A stretch of DNA of 64,000 nt from JAFGPL01 sp963781805 (lineage in GTDB: Bacteria; Bacteroidota; Bacteroidia; Bacteroidales; UBA10428): contig CAWAHF010000004.1 in the NCBI GenBank assembly GCA_963781805.1, positions 3,658,001 to 3,722,000 on the forward strand. The letters are read 5' to 3'. A program made the position numbers and the translations under genes. The notes under the pieces were generated by a model. The model was not told where the DNA came from. It ran no database searches and saw only the letters and a list, made by a program, of their open reading frames with translations. Below, piece after piece: positions 26,686 to 35,302 of the stretch (the stretch's first letter is position 1; the number at the start of each line of letters is the position of its first letter).

Positions 26686-27663
26686 ATGAATAAAATTTTA
26701 GTTGTAGTAATGTTTCAGGTACTAAATTTTTTTCACGAAACAATACAAAGAAATTTAAAGGCATTCTCCGTTTCAATTATTTTGATAACAAGCTTATTTA
26801 TTTTTTTCCTTTTTTTTGGGTGTTCTAAAGAACTTGATATGAATCTGGATGGAACTAAATCATTAGTACTTAATTCAATTTTTCATCCTGGTTCTGAATT
26901 TTCTTTGAGATTTTCGACTACAACATCTCCGCTTGAAAATTATGATACAATAAATGAATACGTTCATTTAATATTAAAAGAAGATGATATAATTCTTGCA
27001 GATACAAATTTTAAGTCGGATCGTATTTCTTTCGGTATGTTACCCAAATCAAATACAAGGTATTCTGTTGAGGTTTCATCAATCGGCATGCGCACAATAT
27101 TTACTTCAGATTCAATACCAAATCTGGTCAATATTGACGAAGCTTTTCTAATATTCCCTGCCGGTGTTGATGAATACGGGGATTATCTTGCTGAAGCAAA
27201 TATTTGTTTTATTGACCCTGAGAATGAAACCAACTATTATGAACTGCTCATCTATTCAGGTCAGACTAGAAAGTCATACTGGCACGATATGTATCAAACA
27301 TCTGATAAGGTTTTAGTGAATGAAGGTGATTTGGATTATCATCCAACCTCCTTCTTTTTTTCTGATGAATTATTTAATGGCCAGCGCTATACAATGAGAA
27401 TAAAGCATACGATAGGATACTCAACAAATAATAATGTTTTTATTCCAACTAAGCAATTTGTCATCCTTCGTTCTATAAGCAAAGCATATTACTTATATCG
27501 TAAATATTATACACGGCATGCATACAATCAGCAAATACAGGGTGATTTCCTTGATTTAATATTTAAAGGTGAACCTCAAAATATGTACACCAATATTACA
27601 AACGGCTATGGGATTTTTGCAGGATATCAGGAAATAACATCTGAACTATATCATCATGAATAA
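26686..27663 (+). CDS. DUF4249 family lipoprotein
   Basis: 325 residues. A hydrophobic stretch ends in FFLFFGC with a lipobox Cys near residue 46, followed by KELDMNLDGTKSLVLNSIF, the entry to the Ig-like DUF4249 domain. The lipoprotein signal is unusually far from the first ATG, so a downstream start is possible. DUF4249 lipoproteins are encoded with TonB-dependent receptors in Bacteroidota, and the next gene overlaps by 8 bp. They are thought to act at the outer membrane as receptor partners, analogous in position to SusD although unrelated. The ligand is unknown. Confidence 0.8.
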   Translation: MNKILVVVMFQVLNFFHETIQRNLKAFSVSIILITSLFIFFLFFGCSKELDMNLDGTKSLVLNSIFHPGSEFSLRFSTTTSPLENYDTINEYVHLILKEDDIILADTNFKSDRISFGMLPKSNTRYSVEVSSIGMRTIFTSDSIPNLVNIDEAFLIFPAGVDEYGDYLAEANICFIDPENETNYYELLIYSGQTRKSYWHDMYQTSDKVLVNEGDLDYHPTSFFFSDELFNGQRYTMRIKHTIGYSTNNNVFIPTKQFVILRSISKAYYLYRKYYTRHAYNQQIQGDFLDLIFKGEPQNMYTNITNGYGIFAGYQEITSELYHHE

Positions 27664-30040
27664 TATAGTACGAAAGGTATTTCTTTTTTCTTTATATATT
27701 TTGCCTCTGACATGTTTGGCACAGAGATACACCATAAGCGGTTATGTTATTGATAAGAACTCGGGTGAATATCTTATCGGGGCAAGTGTTTATGATACGC
27801 TCTCCTGTTTCGGCACCATTACTAATAAGTATGGTTTTTTTACCATTAGTATTGTTAAAAGTAATTTATGTTGTCTTAGAGTTTCTTATGTTGGTTATGA
27901 ATCATATTATCAAAGTTTTTTCAGTAAGAATGACACTACCATATTTATAAAGCTCGTTGCCGGAAAGAATCTGCAGGAGGTTATGATTGTTTCATCACAA
28001 AAAGAAAAATTAGAACAAAGAACTGAGATAAGTAAAGTTGAAATACCCTTACAACAAATTAAAACTTTGCCTAGTTTAACCGGTGAACCGGATATTCTCA
28101 AAGCATATCAACTTATGCCTGGAATACAAGCAGGTTCGGAGGGCAACAATGGTTTGTTTGTTCGCGGCGGTACTCCTGATCAAAATCTTTTTTTATTGGA
28201 TGATGTTCCATTGTACAATGTTAGTCACCTTGGTGGATTATATTCAGTATTCGATCCTTCTATGGTAAAAAGTGTGGAAGTATACAAAGGGGGATTTCCG
28301 GCACGTTATGGAGGAAGGGTATCATCGGTAATTGATGTCCGTAATAAAGATGGTAGTTTATATAATTATCATGGAGAAATTGGACTCGGCATTTTTCTGA
28401 GTAAAATATTTATGGAAGGTCCGGTCTTTAAAAATAAATCTTCATATGCTCTCTCGGTGAGAAGATGTAACCTGGATTTATACACTTTTCTATATCATAA
28501 ACTTCTTGGTAATAATGAGATGAATGGTTACAATTTTTATGATATTAATTTAAAAACTAATTTTGTTTTGACTGGTAAGGATAGAATATTTTTTAGTATT
28601 TACTCTGGAAATGATAAATTCTACCAAAAAACAAAAGAAAAAATTTCTTCACCAACCGAATTTGACTATACCTCAAAATACTATATCAAGTGGGGAAATA
28701 ATACCGCAAGCCTAAGGTGGTATCATGTTTTCGGAGGAAAAATATTTAATAATATCACAGTAGCTTATACAAGGTATGCATATAGGAATTATAACCTTTC
28801 TGAAAAAACAACTAATGATGATAATAGTAATTCATTCTTTGAAGAATATCAATTTTTATCGAATCTTCATGATTTAATATTTAAAACCGAACTGGAAGTT
28901 CCGGTTTATAAGAATAGGATCCGAGCTGGTGGAATTTATATCAGGCACTTTTTTAATCCAGGTTCTGTTTCTCATTCTGAGAAACAAAAGATAAACCAGG
29001 TTGAAACCATTTTAAATTCACCTGATCCAAATATTAATCTGTGTGCTGATGAGTTTGCAGCATACATTGAGTATAACTGGCATTTAAAGAAAAAATTATC
29101 CGGCAATATAGGCGTTCATAGCAACAATTACCTGATTGACAATAAAATATTTCCATCTTTTGAACCAAGAATTCTTTTAAATTATCTTCTCTTAAAGAAT
29201 TTATCTGTCAAGGCATTTTATTGCGTAATGAAGCAAAACCTGCATTTGTTGACAAATTCTAATACTGGTCTGCCAAGCGATTTGTGGCTACCTTCAACTT
29301 CTAAAATTAAACCAGAGAAATCACAACAATTTGGAATTGGAATAGCTCACACAACAAAAAACAATTATGAGTTTAGTATAGAAGCATATGTAAAAAGTCT
29401 GGAAAATTTAATCGAATACAAAGAAGGAATATTGGTATACCAAAGTTCCTTGACATGGGATGAAAAAACTGAAACTGGAGGTATTGGAAGTGTTAAGGGG
29501 ATTGAATTTTTATTACAGAAAAAAGTTGGAAAAGTTAATGGTTGGGTCGGATACACTTTGTCGAAAAATTTTCGTCAATTTGATAATCTGAATAATGGTT
29601 TAAGTTTCCCCTATTTATATGATCAACGACATCAATTTTCTTTGGTTATTAATTACGAGCTTAATGATAAACTATCATTATCTGGCACCTGGTTATACCA
29701 TTCCGGACATTCCATTACCTTACCAACAGGTAAATACCAAATAATTAACATAAATTATTCAGACTCATATTATGATGATCGTACTATTATGAGTGATGTA
29801 CATATTTATTCAGAAAAAAATGGATATCGAATGCCAGATTACCACCGTCTCGATTTCGGACTTAATTTTACCAAGCCTACAAAAAGAGGAATTAGTAAAT
29901 GGACAATTGGTATTTATAATGTTTATAACCGACAAAATGCATATTATCTTTACTTTAAGACAACGAATGAAAAAACGAGTCTATATCAGCAAAGTTTGTT
30001 CCCTCTTTTGGTAAATTTTGGTTACTCATATATTTTTTAG
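27656..30040 (+). CDS. TonB-dependent receptor with carboxypeptidase-like N-terminal domain
   Basis: 794-residue outer-membrane receptor. A signal peptide ending near CLAQ is followed by a CarboxypepD_reg-like domain (about 22-110, TISGYVIDKNSGEYLIGASV). The plug domain follows (about 115-230, including GNNGLFVRGGTPDQNLFLLDD and ARYGGRVSSVIDV), then the beta-barrel to the C-terminal aromatic residue. It is a little short for the family, without the extended loops of SusC proteins. It overlaps the DUF4249 lipoprotein by 8 bp, forming a receptor/lipoprotein pair. Substrate unknown; no sugar or iron genes adjoin it. Confidence 0.9.
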   Translation: MNNIVRKVFLFSLYILPLTCLAQRYTISGYVIDKNSGEYLIGASVYDTLSCFGTITNKYGFFTISIVKSNLCCLRVSYVGYESYYQSFFSKNDTTIFIKLVAGKNLQEVMIVSSQKEKLEQRTEISKVEIPLQQIKTLPSLTGEPDILKAYQLMPGIQAGSEGNNGLFVRGGTPDQNLFLLDDVPLYNVSHLGGLYSVFDPSMVKSVEVYKGGFPARYGGRVSSVIDVRNKDGSLYNYHGEIGLGIFLSKIFMEGPVFKNKSSYALSVRRCNLDLYTFLYHKLLGNNEMNGYNFYDINLKTNFVLTGKDRIFFSIYSGNDKFYQKTKEKISSPTEFDYTSKYYIKWGNNTASLRWYHVFGGKIFNNITVAYTRYAYRNYNLSEKTTNDDNSNSFFEEYQFLSNLHDLIFKTELEVPVYKNRIRAGGIYIRHFFNPGSVSHSEKQKINQVETILNSPDPNINLCADEFAAYIEYNWHLKKKLSGNIGVHSNNYLIDNKIFPSFEPRILLNYLLLKNLSVKAFYCVMKQNLHLLTNSNTGLPSDLWLPSTSKIKPEKSQQFGIGIAHTTKNNYEFSIEAYVKSLENLIEYKEGILVYQSSLTWDEKTETGGIGSVKGIEFLLQKKVGKVNGWVGYTLSKNFRQFDNLNNGLSFPYLYDQRHQFSLVINYELNDKLSLSGTWLYHSGHSITLPTGKYQIININYSDSYYDDRTIMSDVHIYSEKNGYRMPDYHRLDFGLNFTKPTKRGISKWTIGIYNVYNRQNAYYLYFKTTNEKTSLYQQSLFPLLVNFGYSYIF

Positions 30041-30170
30041 TTGCAAAATGGTTATTGGACAAACCTTTTAAAAAAATCATTATTATTCACCATTTGAACA
30101 AATATTCCCTGACTGAAGACTTAGACTCGGATTTAGAAGAACAAATTTCAAATCTTTGAGATCTTTTAAC

Positions 30171-30596
30171 TTATTTTTTCATTAAAATTTCCTTTAATCT
30201 TGTTTCAACCTCAGCAATCCTGTTCTGACGTTCCAAAGAATATGTTTTTTGTTCTTTATCGAGGTAATTTAAGATAATGAGTGATTTTTTAAAGTTCGCC
30301 AGGCTTTTTGATAAATCATTTTGTGCGAAGTCCAGTTCAGCTTCAGCAAATAATAGTCCTGAAATTATCTCAAGGTGTTGTTGTTCGTAGTTATACTCAT
30401 TTTGTAATACTTCCAGTAAATTTTCGGGAGAAACCTTAAGTATTTCAAAAGAATTTTTCTGTAAAAGTTCCTTATAAGCATTTTCTATGGCGTCTGAAGC
30501 CTCTTCATAGTTTTTTTTTCGAATCATAGCTAAAATACCTTTCAGCATTTCCCCGAACATTTCAACCATACGTAGAATGTAGTCTTTTCTGAACAT
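30171..30596 (-). CDS. DUF6483-like helical protein
   Basis: 141 residues, entirely helical and charged, no signal. The N-terminus MFRKDYILRMVEMFGEMLKGIL and tetratricopeptide-like helices (AEAELDFAQNDLSKSLANFKKSL) match what I recall of DUF6483, a small family without known role. It stands alone between the TonB receptor (tail-to-tail) and the PmbA gene. Confidence 0.65.
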   Translation of the reverse strand: MFRKDYILRMVEMFGEMLKGILAMIRKKNYEEASDAIENAYKELLQKNSFEILKVSPENLLEVLQNEYNYEQQHLEIISGLLFAEAELDFAQNDLSKSLANFKKSLIILNYLDKEQKTYSLERQNRIAEVETRLKEILMKK

Positions 30597-30668
30597 AGTA
30601 TAAAATTAAAACCTTCCTTCAAAGAAACAAATAAGAAAGAAGGTTAGTTTTTATATCAAAAATTATGT

Positions 30669-31991
30669 TTATATCCCTGCCACAACCACATCGTTAAACA
30701 CAAGGCTGGGAGTTAACCAGTCTCCGTATTTCCATGGGTCGTTTCCGATATCAGCAAGCTTATTCCAGAAATTCAGATGATTATCTGCAATGTTCATCTC
30801 GGCTATCGATTGCACAGGAATACCGTTTTCAAATAATTTTCCGATAATACCTATGGAGAAGTCGCCCGTGGCAGAATTCGAATTACCTCCTATAAAGCCT
30901 GTAATCAATATTCCTCTGCCAAGATCTTTCATAAGCATTTCGGGTGAATTTTCACCCGGTGGAATTATCAGGTTTGAGGTACCACCAGTGGTAGGTTCGC
31001 AATTCAACTTTCTGCTATAGTACCAATCGATGAAGAATTCTTCTATTTTACCTCCATTTACGATGGTTCTTTTTTTGGCAGAAAATCCGTCCCCGTCATA
31101 CAATTTGCTACCAAAACCTTTTGGTATGAAAGGAGTATCAACGATGGTAAATAATTTACTTGCGACAGCCTCTCCTTTTTTATCTGCAAGGAAAGACCGT
31201 TTTTGCTGAATATTATTCCCGTATAATCCGCTTAAAAAACCCCAGAGTACATTTCCAACTACTCTGTTTTGGATAATAATTGGCAGTGTTTCAGTTTTGA
31301 TTTTTTTACCTCCAAGCAGATCCAGTGTTCTTTGAGCTGCTTCTTTTCCAATAAATTCTAATGAAGGCATGTCCTCAAACGAACGGGCGCCTGCCCAGAA
31401 ATATCCGCTAGGTTTTCTGTCTCCTTCATCTGCAATGGTTACTGAAGCTCCTGCCCAACAATCTGTAGTCCGTGTCGACCCTTCAAAGCCATTACTGGTC
31501 AGAATAACTTCCTCCCATTCACTCTTATTCATCCCTGCTTCAACCGAAATAACTTTTTCGCCAGCTTCTTCAAGGCTTACCTGTTCAATTGTTTTTGCAA
31601 TTTCGTGCTGTTTTTCAGCAGTTAGTTTATCGTAGTTTGGATCTGCCAGTTGTAATTCTATCGTTTGCCTTCCTTTGTAATAAGTTGGATCTGGCAGGGA
31701 ACGGAAAGGATCATCTTCGATGAATCCTGTATTTTCAACAGCTTTTTTTATAAATCCCTCCAGTGTCGATTTTCTTAAATCAGGGGTGCTTTGTGAAGAA
31801 TATTTCCCGTTTATATAAATATTCAGACTCAGGCCACGTGTAGTGGCCTCCTTCACTATTTCAGGTTTGTGGTCACGATAACGGATTTCTATAAATTTTC
31901 TTTTCGACATTTTGGCCTTGCAATCAGTAGCTCCGTTTTTTAGCGCAATTTCATTTGCCCATTTACATAAGTCGTACATTTCCTGGTTCAT
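30669..31991 (-). CDS. PmbA/TldE-like protein, TldD/PmbA family
   Basis: 440 residues. The start at 31991 is supported by a strong AAAGGAGGTG ribosome binding site and an ATGA overlap with the tldD stop; a longer frame reaching 32093 runs wholly inside tldD. It has the TldD/PmbA fold, with the C-terminal domain segment GRGILITGFIGGNSNSATGDFS typical of the non-metal (PmbA/TldE) partner; the HExxxH motif is absent. In known systems TldD and TldE form a heterodimeric peptidase that degrades unfolded or modified peptides. No export signal is seen here, unlike its partner. Confidence 0.88.
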   Translation of the reverse strand: MNQEMYDLCKWANEIALKNGATDCKAKMSKRKFIEIRYRDHKPEIVKEATTRGLSLNIYINGKYSSQSTPDLRKSTLEGFIKKAVENTGFIEDDPFRSLPDPTYYKGRQTIELQLADPNYDKLTAEKQHEIAKTIEQVSLEEAGEKVISVEAGMNKSEWEEVILTSNGFEGSTRTTDCWAGASVTIADEGDRKPSGYFWAGARSFEDMPSLEFIGKEAAQRTLDLLGGKKIKTETLPIIIQNRVVGNVLWGFLSGLYGNNIQQKRSFLADKKGEAVASKLFTIVDTPFIPKGFGSKLYDGDGFSAKKRTIVNGGKIEEFFIDWYYSRKLNCEPTTGGTSNLIIPPGENSPEMLMKDLGRGILITGFIGGNSNSATGDFSIGIIGKLFENGIPVQSIAEMNIADNHLNFWNKLADIGNDPWKYGDWLTPSLVFNDVVVAGI

Positions 31992-33535
31992 GATGCACCT
32001 CCTTTCTGCTGAGTTCCGCCAACGGTCATCGATTTGACCAGACACGTAGGCAACCCAAATGAAACCGGGACACTTTGTCCTCCTTTTCCACAAGAACCTG
32101 CTCCTCCCTCATGAAGCTTTAAATCGTTGGCAATCATGGTTATATTTTCAAGCATTTTGGGACCGTTGCCCATAATATTTACATCTTTGATAGGGGCTGT
32201 AAGTTTACCATCTTCGATCATCCTGCCTTGTGAAACGTAGAAAGCAAAATCGCCTTCGCCTATCTTCACTTGTCCGTTGCTAACATCTTCGATATAAATA
32301 CCATTTTTTGCAACTTTAATAATATCTTCTGGGGTATTGGTACCTCCAAGCATATAGGTATTTCTCATTCTTGGCTGCGGATAATGTTCAAAACTTTGCC
32401 TTCTGCCATTACCTGTTGGTTCAACACCATAGTGTTTTGCAGATATCTTATCATGCAGATAACTGGTTAATATACCATTTTCAACCAGAATGGTTTTTTT
32501 GCCAGGAATACCTTCATCATCCACATTGATGGATCCTAACTGATTAGGATTTGTTCCATCATCTATTATGGTCACAAAAGGTTCGGCCACTTTTTTACCA
32601 AGCATTGTAGAATAGGTAGAAATGTTTTTACGGTTGAAGTCGGCTTCCATTCCGTGACCTATGGCCTCATGTAACAGTATACCCGTAACACCGGGTCCCA
32701 ATACCACTGGCATTTCACCTGCCGGCGGCTGGATGGCCTCAAATAGTTTAGTGGTTCGGGCAACAACTTCTTCAGCTATCCTGGTTGGAATTTCATCGGT
32801 GTAATACGAAAAATCTCTTCTCCCTCCCAAATTATACCACGATTGTTCTGTACGGCCGTCTTTTTCACCCACTGTTGAGGCATACAAAAAATTCCTGGGA
32901 AGAATATCTTCTGCCTTGGTTCCGTCACTTGAGTAAATCAGGATTCTTTTCACACTGTCGTGAAATCCTGCATTTACCTTAATTATCAGATTTGACAGCG
33001 CAAAACATTTTTCATTGATGCCTTTGACAATTGGCAGTTTTGATTTCAAAGGTATATCAATCATTGAAGCATTAAAAGGATAGTAGTTTTGCGTATTAAG
33101 GATTTTGAAACTCCCACCGATTGCTTTTGGTGATTCATTCACAAGGGAGGAGGCAGTCGCAGCTGCCGATAACATCGACTCTTTGGATAATTCCTGCGTA
33201 AAACCGTATCCCACCTGATCGTCTTTTACCGTTCTAATCCCCACACCGAGTAATACATTGCTGTACGATCGGTTAACTTTCCCATCTTCAAGGGTGAGCC
33301 AATTTTCAATGGTATGTTCAAAATAAATATCAGCAAAATCTCCACCTTTCGATAATGCCTTTTCCAGCAGCATCTGACACATGTTATCATCAATGCCAAA
33401 CTCCGTCTCAAAATATCTCATTTGTGTCATATTAGGTTTGATAAACATACTTCCGCTAAAACCGGGAGTAAGGAATAATAATCCCCCTGCGGAAACAGAA
33501 TTTCTTAAAAACGTTCTCCGGTTAATTTGGTTCAT
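31988..33535 (-). CDS. tldD: TldD-like metallopeptidase with Tat signal
   Basis: 515 residues. The zinc motif H-E-A-I-G-H (LLHEAIGHGMEAD) is the TldD HExxxH active site, and SCGKGGQSVPVSFG marks the C-terminal region. The N-terminus is unusual for the family: MNQINRRTFLRNSVSAGGLLFL is a twin-arginine signal (Arg6-Arg7) followed by a hydrophobic core, suggesting export of the folded zinc enzyme. E. coli TldD is cytoplasmic. It is the first gene of a two-gene operon with the PmbA-like partner (4-bp overlap), probably forming the heterodimer. The compartment of the complex is an open question. Confidence 0.9.
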   Translation of the reverse strand: MNQINRRTFLRNSVSAGGLLFLTPGFSGSMFIKPNMTQMRYFETEFGIDDNMCQMLLEKALSKGGDFADIYFEHTIENWLTLEDGKVNRSYSNVLLGVGIRTVKDDQVGYGFTQELSKESMLSAAATASSLVNESPKAIGGSFKILNTQNYYPFNASMIDIPLKSKLPIVKGINEKCFALSNLIIKVNAGFHDSVKRILIYSSDGTKAEDILPRNFLYASTVGEKDGRTEQSWYNLGGRRDFSYYTDEIPTRIAEEVVARTTKLFEAIQPPAGEMPVVLGPGVTGILLHEAIGHGMEADFNRKNISTYSTMLGKKVAEPFVTIIDDGTNPNQLGSINVDDEGIPGKKTILVENGILTSYLHDKISAKHYGVEPTGNGRRQSFEHYPQPRMRNTYMLGGTNTPEDIIKVAKNGIYIEDVSNGQVKIGEGDFAFYVSQGRMIEDGKLTAPIKDVNIMGNGPKMLENITMIANDLKLHEGGAGSCGKGGQSVPVSFGLPTCLVKSMTVGGTQQKGGAS

Positions 33536-33617
33536 TTGTTTAAATTATGGTTAGATTTATTTCTTGCGTTAAAATACAATTATTATATTTAAATTCAATT
33601 TTTTATCCGGTTGAATC

Positions 33618-34130
33618 GTGTTTAAAATAGTATATTATTTTTTGATTTTTCTTAATCTAAACTTGTATGCCCAGCAAAAGGAGGCTGCAATATTTTCCGG
33701 ATTGGGCTTTTACGACGCGCTGAATCTTGGAGTTACCTATCCTATTAACAAAAATTTTGGGATAGGTGGATCTCTTGGTTTTGATAAAAATATACGTAAC
33801 AACGAAAAATATTTTACAGGAAATCTGGAGATTATTACAGGAATTTTAAAGAATTATAACTCTTCAAACGGTGATACTAAATTATGGATTCATAACAGAA
33901 TATATTATTGGACTTATGAAGACAGGTTTTATAAATTTCGGGTAATTACCTATAATCCGTGTGTTTCGTATCGAACTTATTTAAATCCCAGGTTATTTTT
34001 ATCCTTTTGTGCAGGACCTGCCGTCAATTTTGTGGTTTTTAATCATAGAAAAACCTTCGATGAGGTCGGTTGGCCTCATTACGTTCAATTCAATCCTGGG
34101 TTCAGGATTAATTATATTTTGAAAAAATGA
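33618..34130 (+). CDS. Small exported protein, likely outer-membrane beta-barrel
   Basis: 170 residues starting at GTG 33618. A signal peptide (MFKIVYYFLIFLNLNLYAQ, first 19 residues) is followed by alternating aromatic/polar strands with glycine-rich turns (GVTYPINKNFGIGGSLGFD, RLFLSFCAGPAVNFVVF), typical of an eight-strand barrel. No specific family recognised. It overlaps the next gene by 4 bp, so the two are translationally coupled. No obvious ribosome binding site supports the GTG; a TTG a few bases upstream is not in a better context. Confidence 0.65.
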   Translation: MFKIVYYFLIFLNLNLYAQQKEAAIFSGLGFYDALNLGVTYPINKNFGIGGSLGFDKNIRNNEKYFTGNLEIITGILKNYNSSNGDTKLWIHNRIYYWTYEDRFYKFRVITYNPCVSYRTYLNPRLFLSFCAGPAVNFVVFNHRKTFDEVGWPHYVQFNPGFRINYILKK

Positions 34131-34978
34131 TAAGAAGGAATTTTATCCTATTAATTATACTATTGCTGCTAACAGCATGTGATAAAATTTATTATTATCC
34201 TGACAAGCCAATTGAAAATGTTAAAACACAATTCATTGCTCACAGGGGAAGCGGAAGTACAGAAATTCAGGGCAATACTTATGAAGCAGCCGAATACGGA
34301 TTAAATACGCTTGGAAATATTGAAGTAGATATTCAGTTAAGTAAAGACAGAACTATATGGCTTTCACACGATGCTGAATTAACTTTATGTAATAATCTGA
34401 GGTTAACTTGTTTTCCCGAAGTATATGATTCAGAAATTATTGAGCTTGATAGTTGTTTGGGTCTATCCTATACGTTTTCAAGATTAGAGGATATTTTCCG
34501 GTTAATAAGGGACAGCTTTCCAGAAAGCATAATTTCTTTGGATGTCAAGGTTTGGAAACCATGTAAACTCACAAGTCTTGAAGTCACAGGAATTTTGAAT
34601 GTAACCGCTGAAAAGATTTCAGACCTGGCTAATATTTACCAATTACATAAAAACATACTGGTTGAATCGGAAGTAGCGACTTTCTTAAATTATCTAAGGA
34701 AAAAGAGTGACAATAAAATAGCATGTTATTTGACTACCCTGGGTGATTTTGAAAGAGGAATGCTTCTTGCTTTAAAGGAAGGATACAGCGGAATTTCTTT
34801 TAAATATAATTTTGATGAGATAATTACGATTGATCATGTTAATTTACTGCATAAAAAGGGACTAAAAATTCAGTTATGGACTTTAAACAATGAAGAAGAG
34901 ATGGTTAACGCATACTCTCTGAATCCTGACTATATTCAGACTGATAATATATTTTATGCAAATTACCTGAAAAATTGA
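34127..34978 (+). CDS. Glycerophosphodiester phosphodiesterase-family lipoprotein
   Basis: 283 residues with a lipoprotein signal ending LLLLTAC (Cys about 18). The GDPD fold is indicated by AHRGSG (catalytic His), the acidic pair in IEVDIQLSKD, the second His in LSHDAEL, and the C-terminal LHKKGLKIQLWTLNNEEE and YIQTDNI. It would hydrolyse glycerophosphodiesters to glycerol-3-phosphate plus alcohol at the cell envelope. The usual GDPD E-N-T motif is replaced by a GNTYEA variant, so substrate preference may differ. Coupled by 4 bp to the preceding small outer-membrane protein. Confidence 0.85.
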   Translation: MIRRNFILLIILLLLTACDKIYYYPDKPIENVKTQFIAHRGSGSTEIQGNTYEAAEYGLNTLGNIEVDIQLSKDRTIWLSHDAELTLCNNLRLTCFPEVYDSEIIELDSCLGLSYTFSRLEDIFRLIRDSFPESIISLDVKVWKPCKLTSLEVTGILNVTAEKISDLANIYQLHKNILVESEVATFLNYLRKKSDNKIACYLTTLGDFERGMLLALKEGYSGISFKYNFDEIITIDHVNLLHKKGLKIQLWTLNNEEEMVNAYSLNPDYIQTDNIFYANYLKN

Positions 34979-35302
34979 TTGAAGAAATAGACTGCAAAAA
35001 TTGGGTCATAACTATTCATTATGAAAAGATGTTTGGTTACCAATATCTTATTATACTATCTGTACACCCTCTCAGGATGAGACGGAAATGATAGGATTCT
35101 TACAAAACAATATTGATTCACAGTGGCAAAATTTCCATGAGCAACAATAATCTCATCTTGATTAATGTTTAATATCCGGTTTGACATCAAACTATCATTT
35201 CATTTTCATTAATTGACTTTTAGTGGATACCAGTATTATTAATGATATTTATCAGTAAACCTTTTTGAAAAACTGACGTTAAATATGTTGAGGCTTACTT
35301 AA
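34979..35302. other. Intergenic region upstream of the propeller sensor
   Basis: 324 bp with no recognisable gene, hairpin or well-formed promoter. Short frames here are under 20 codons. TTTG motifs are present (for example near 35180), but without a correctly spaced TAnnTTTG. Confidence 0.45.

Noticed and set aside
30052..30159. Short frame after the TonB receptor ending in an acidic helix (TEDLDSDLEEQISNL)
   Set aside because: It looks peptide-like but has no ATG or GTG start, and only a TTG could begin it. Too short to support as a gene.
34979..35302. Decayed gene remnant upstream of the propeller sensor
   Set aside because: Short frames of under 20 codons in all readings and no resemblance to neighbouring proteins.
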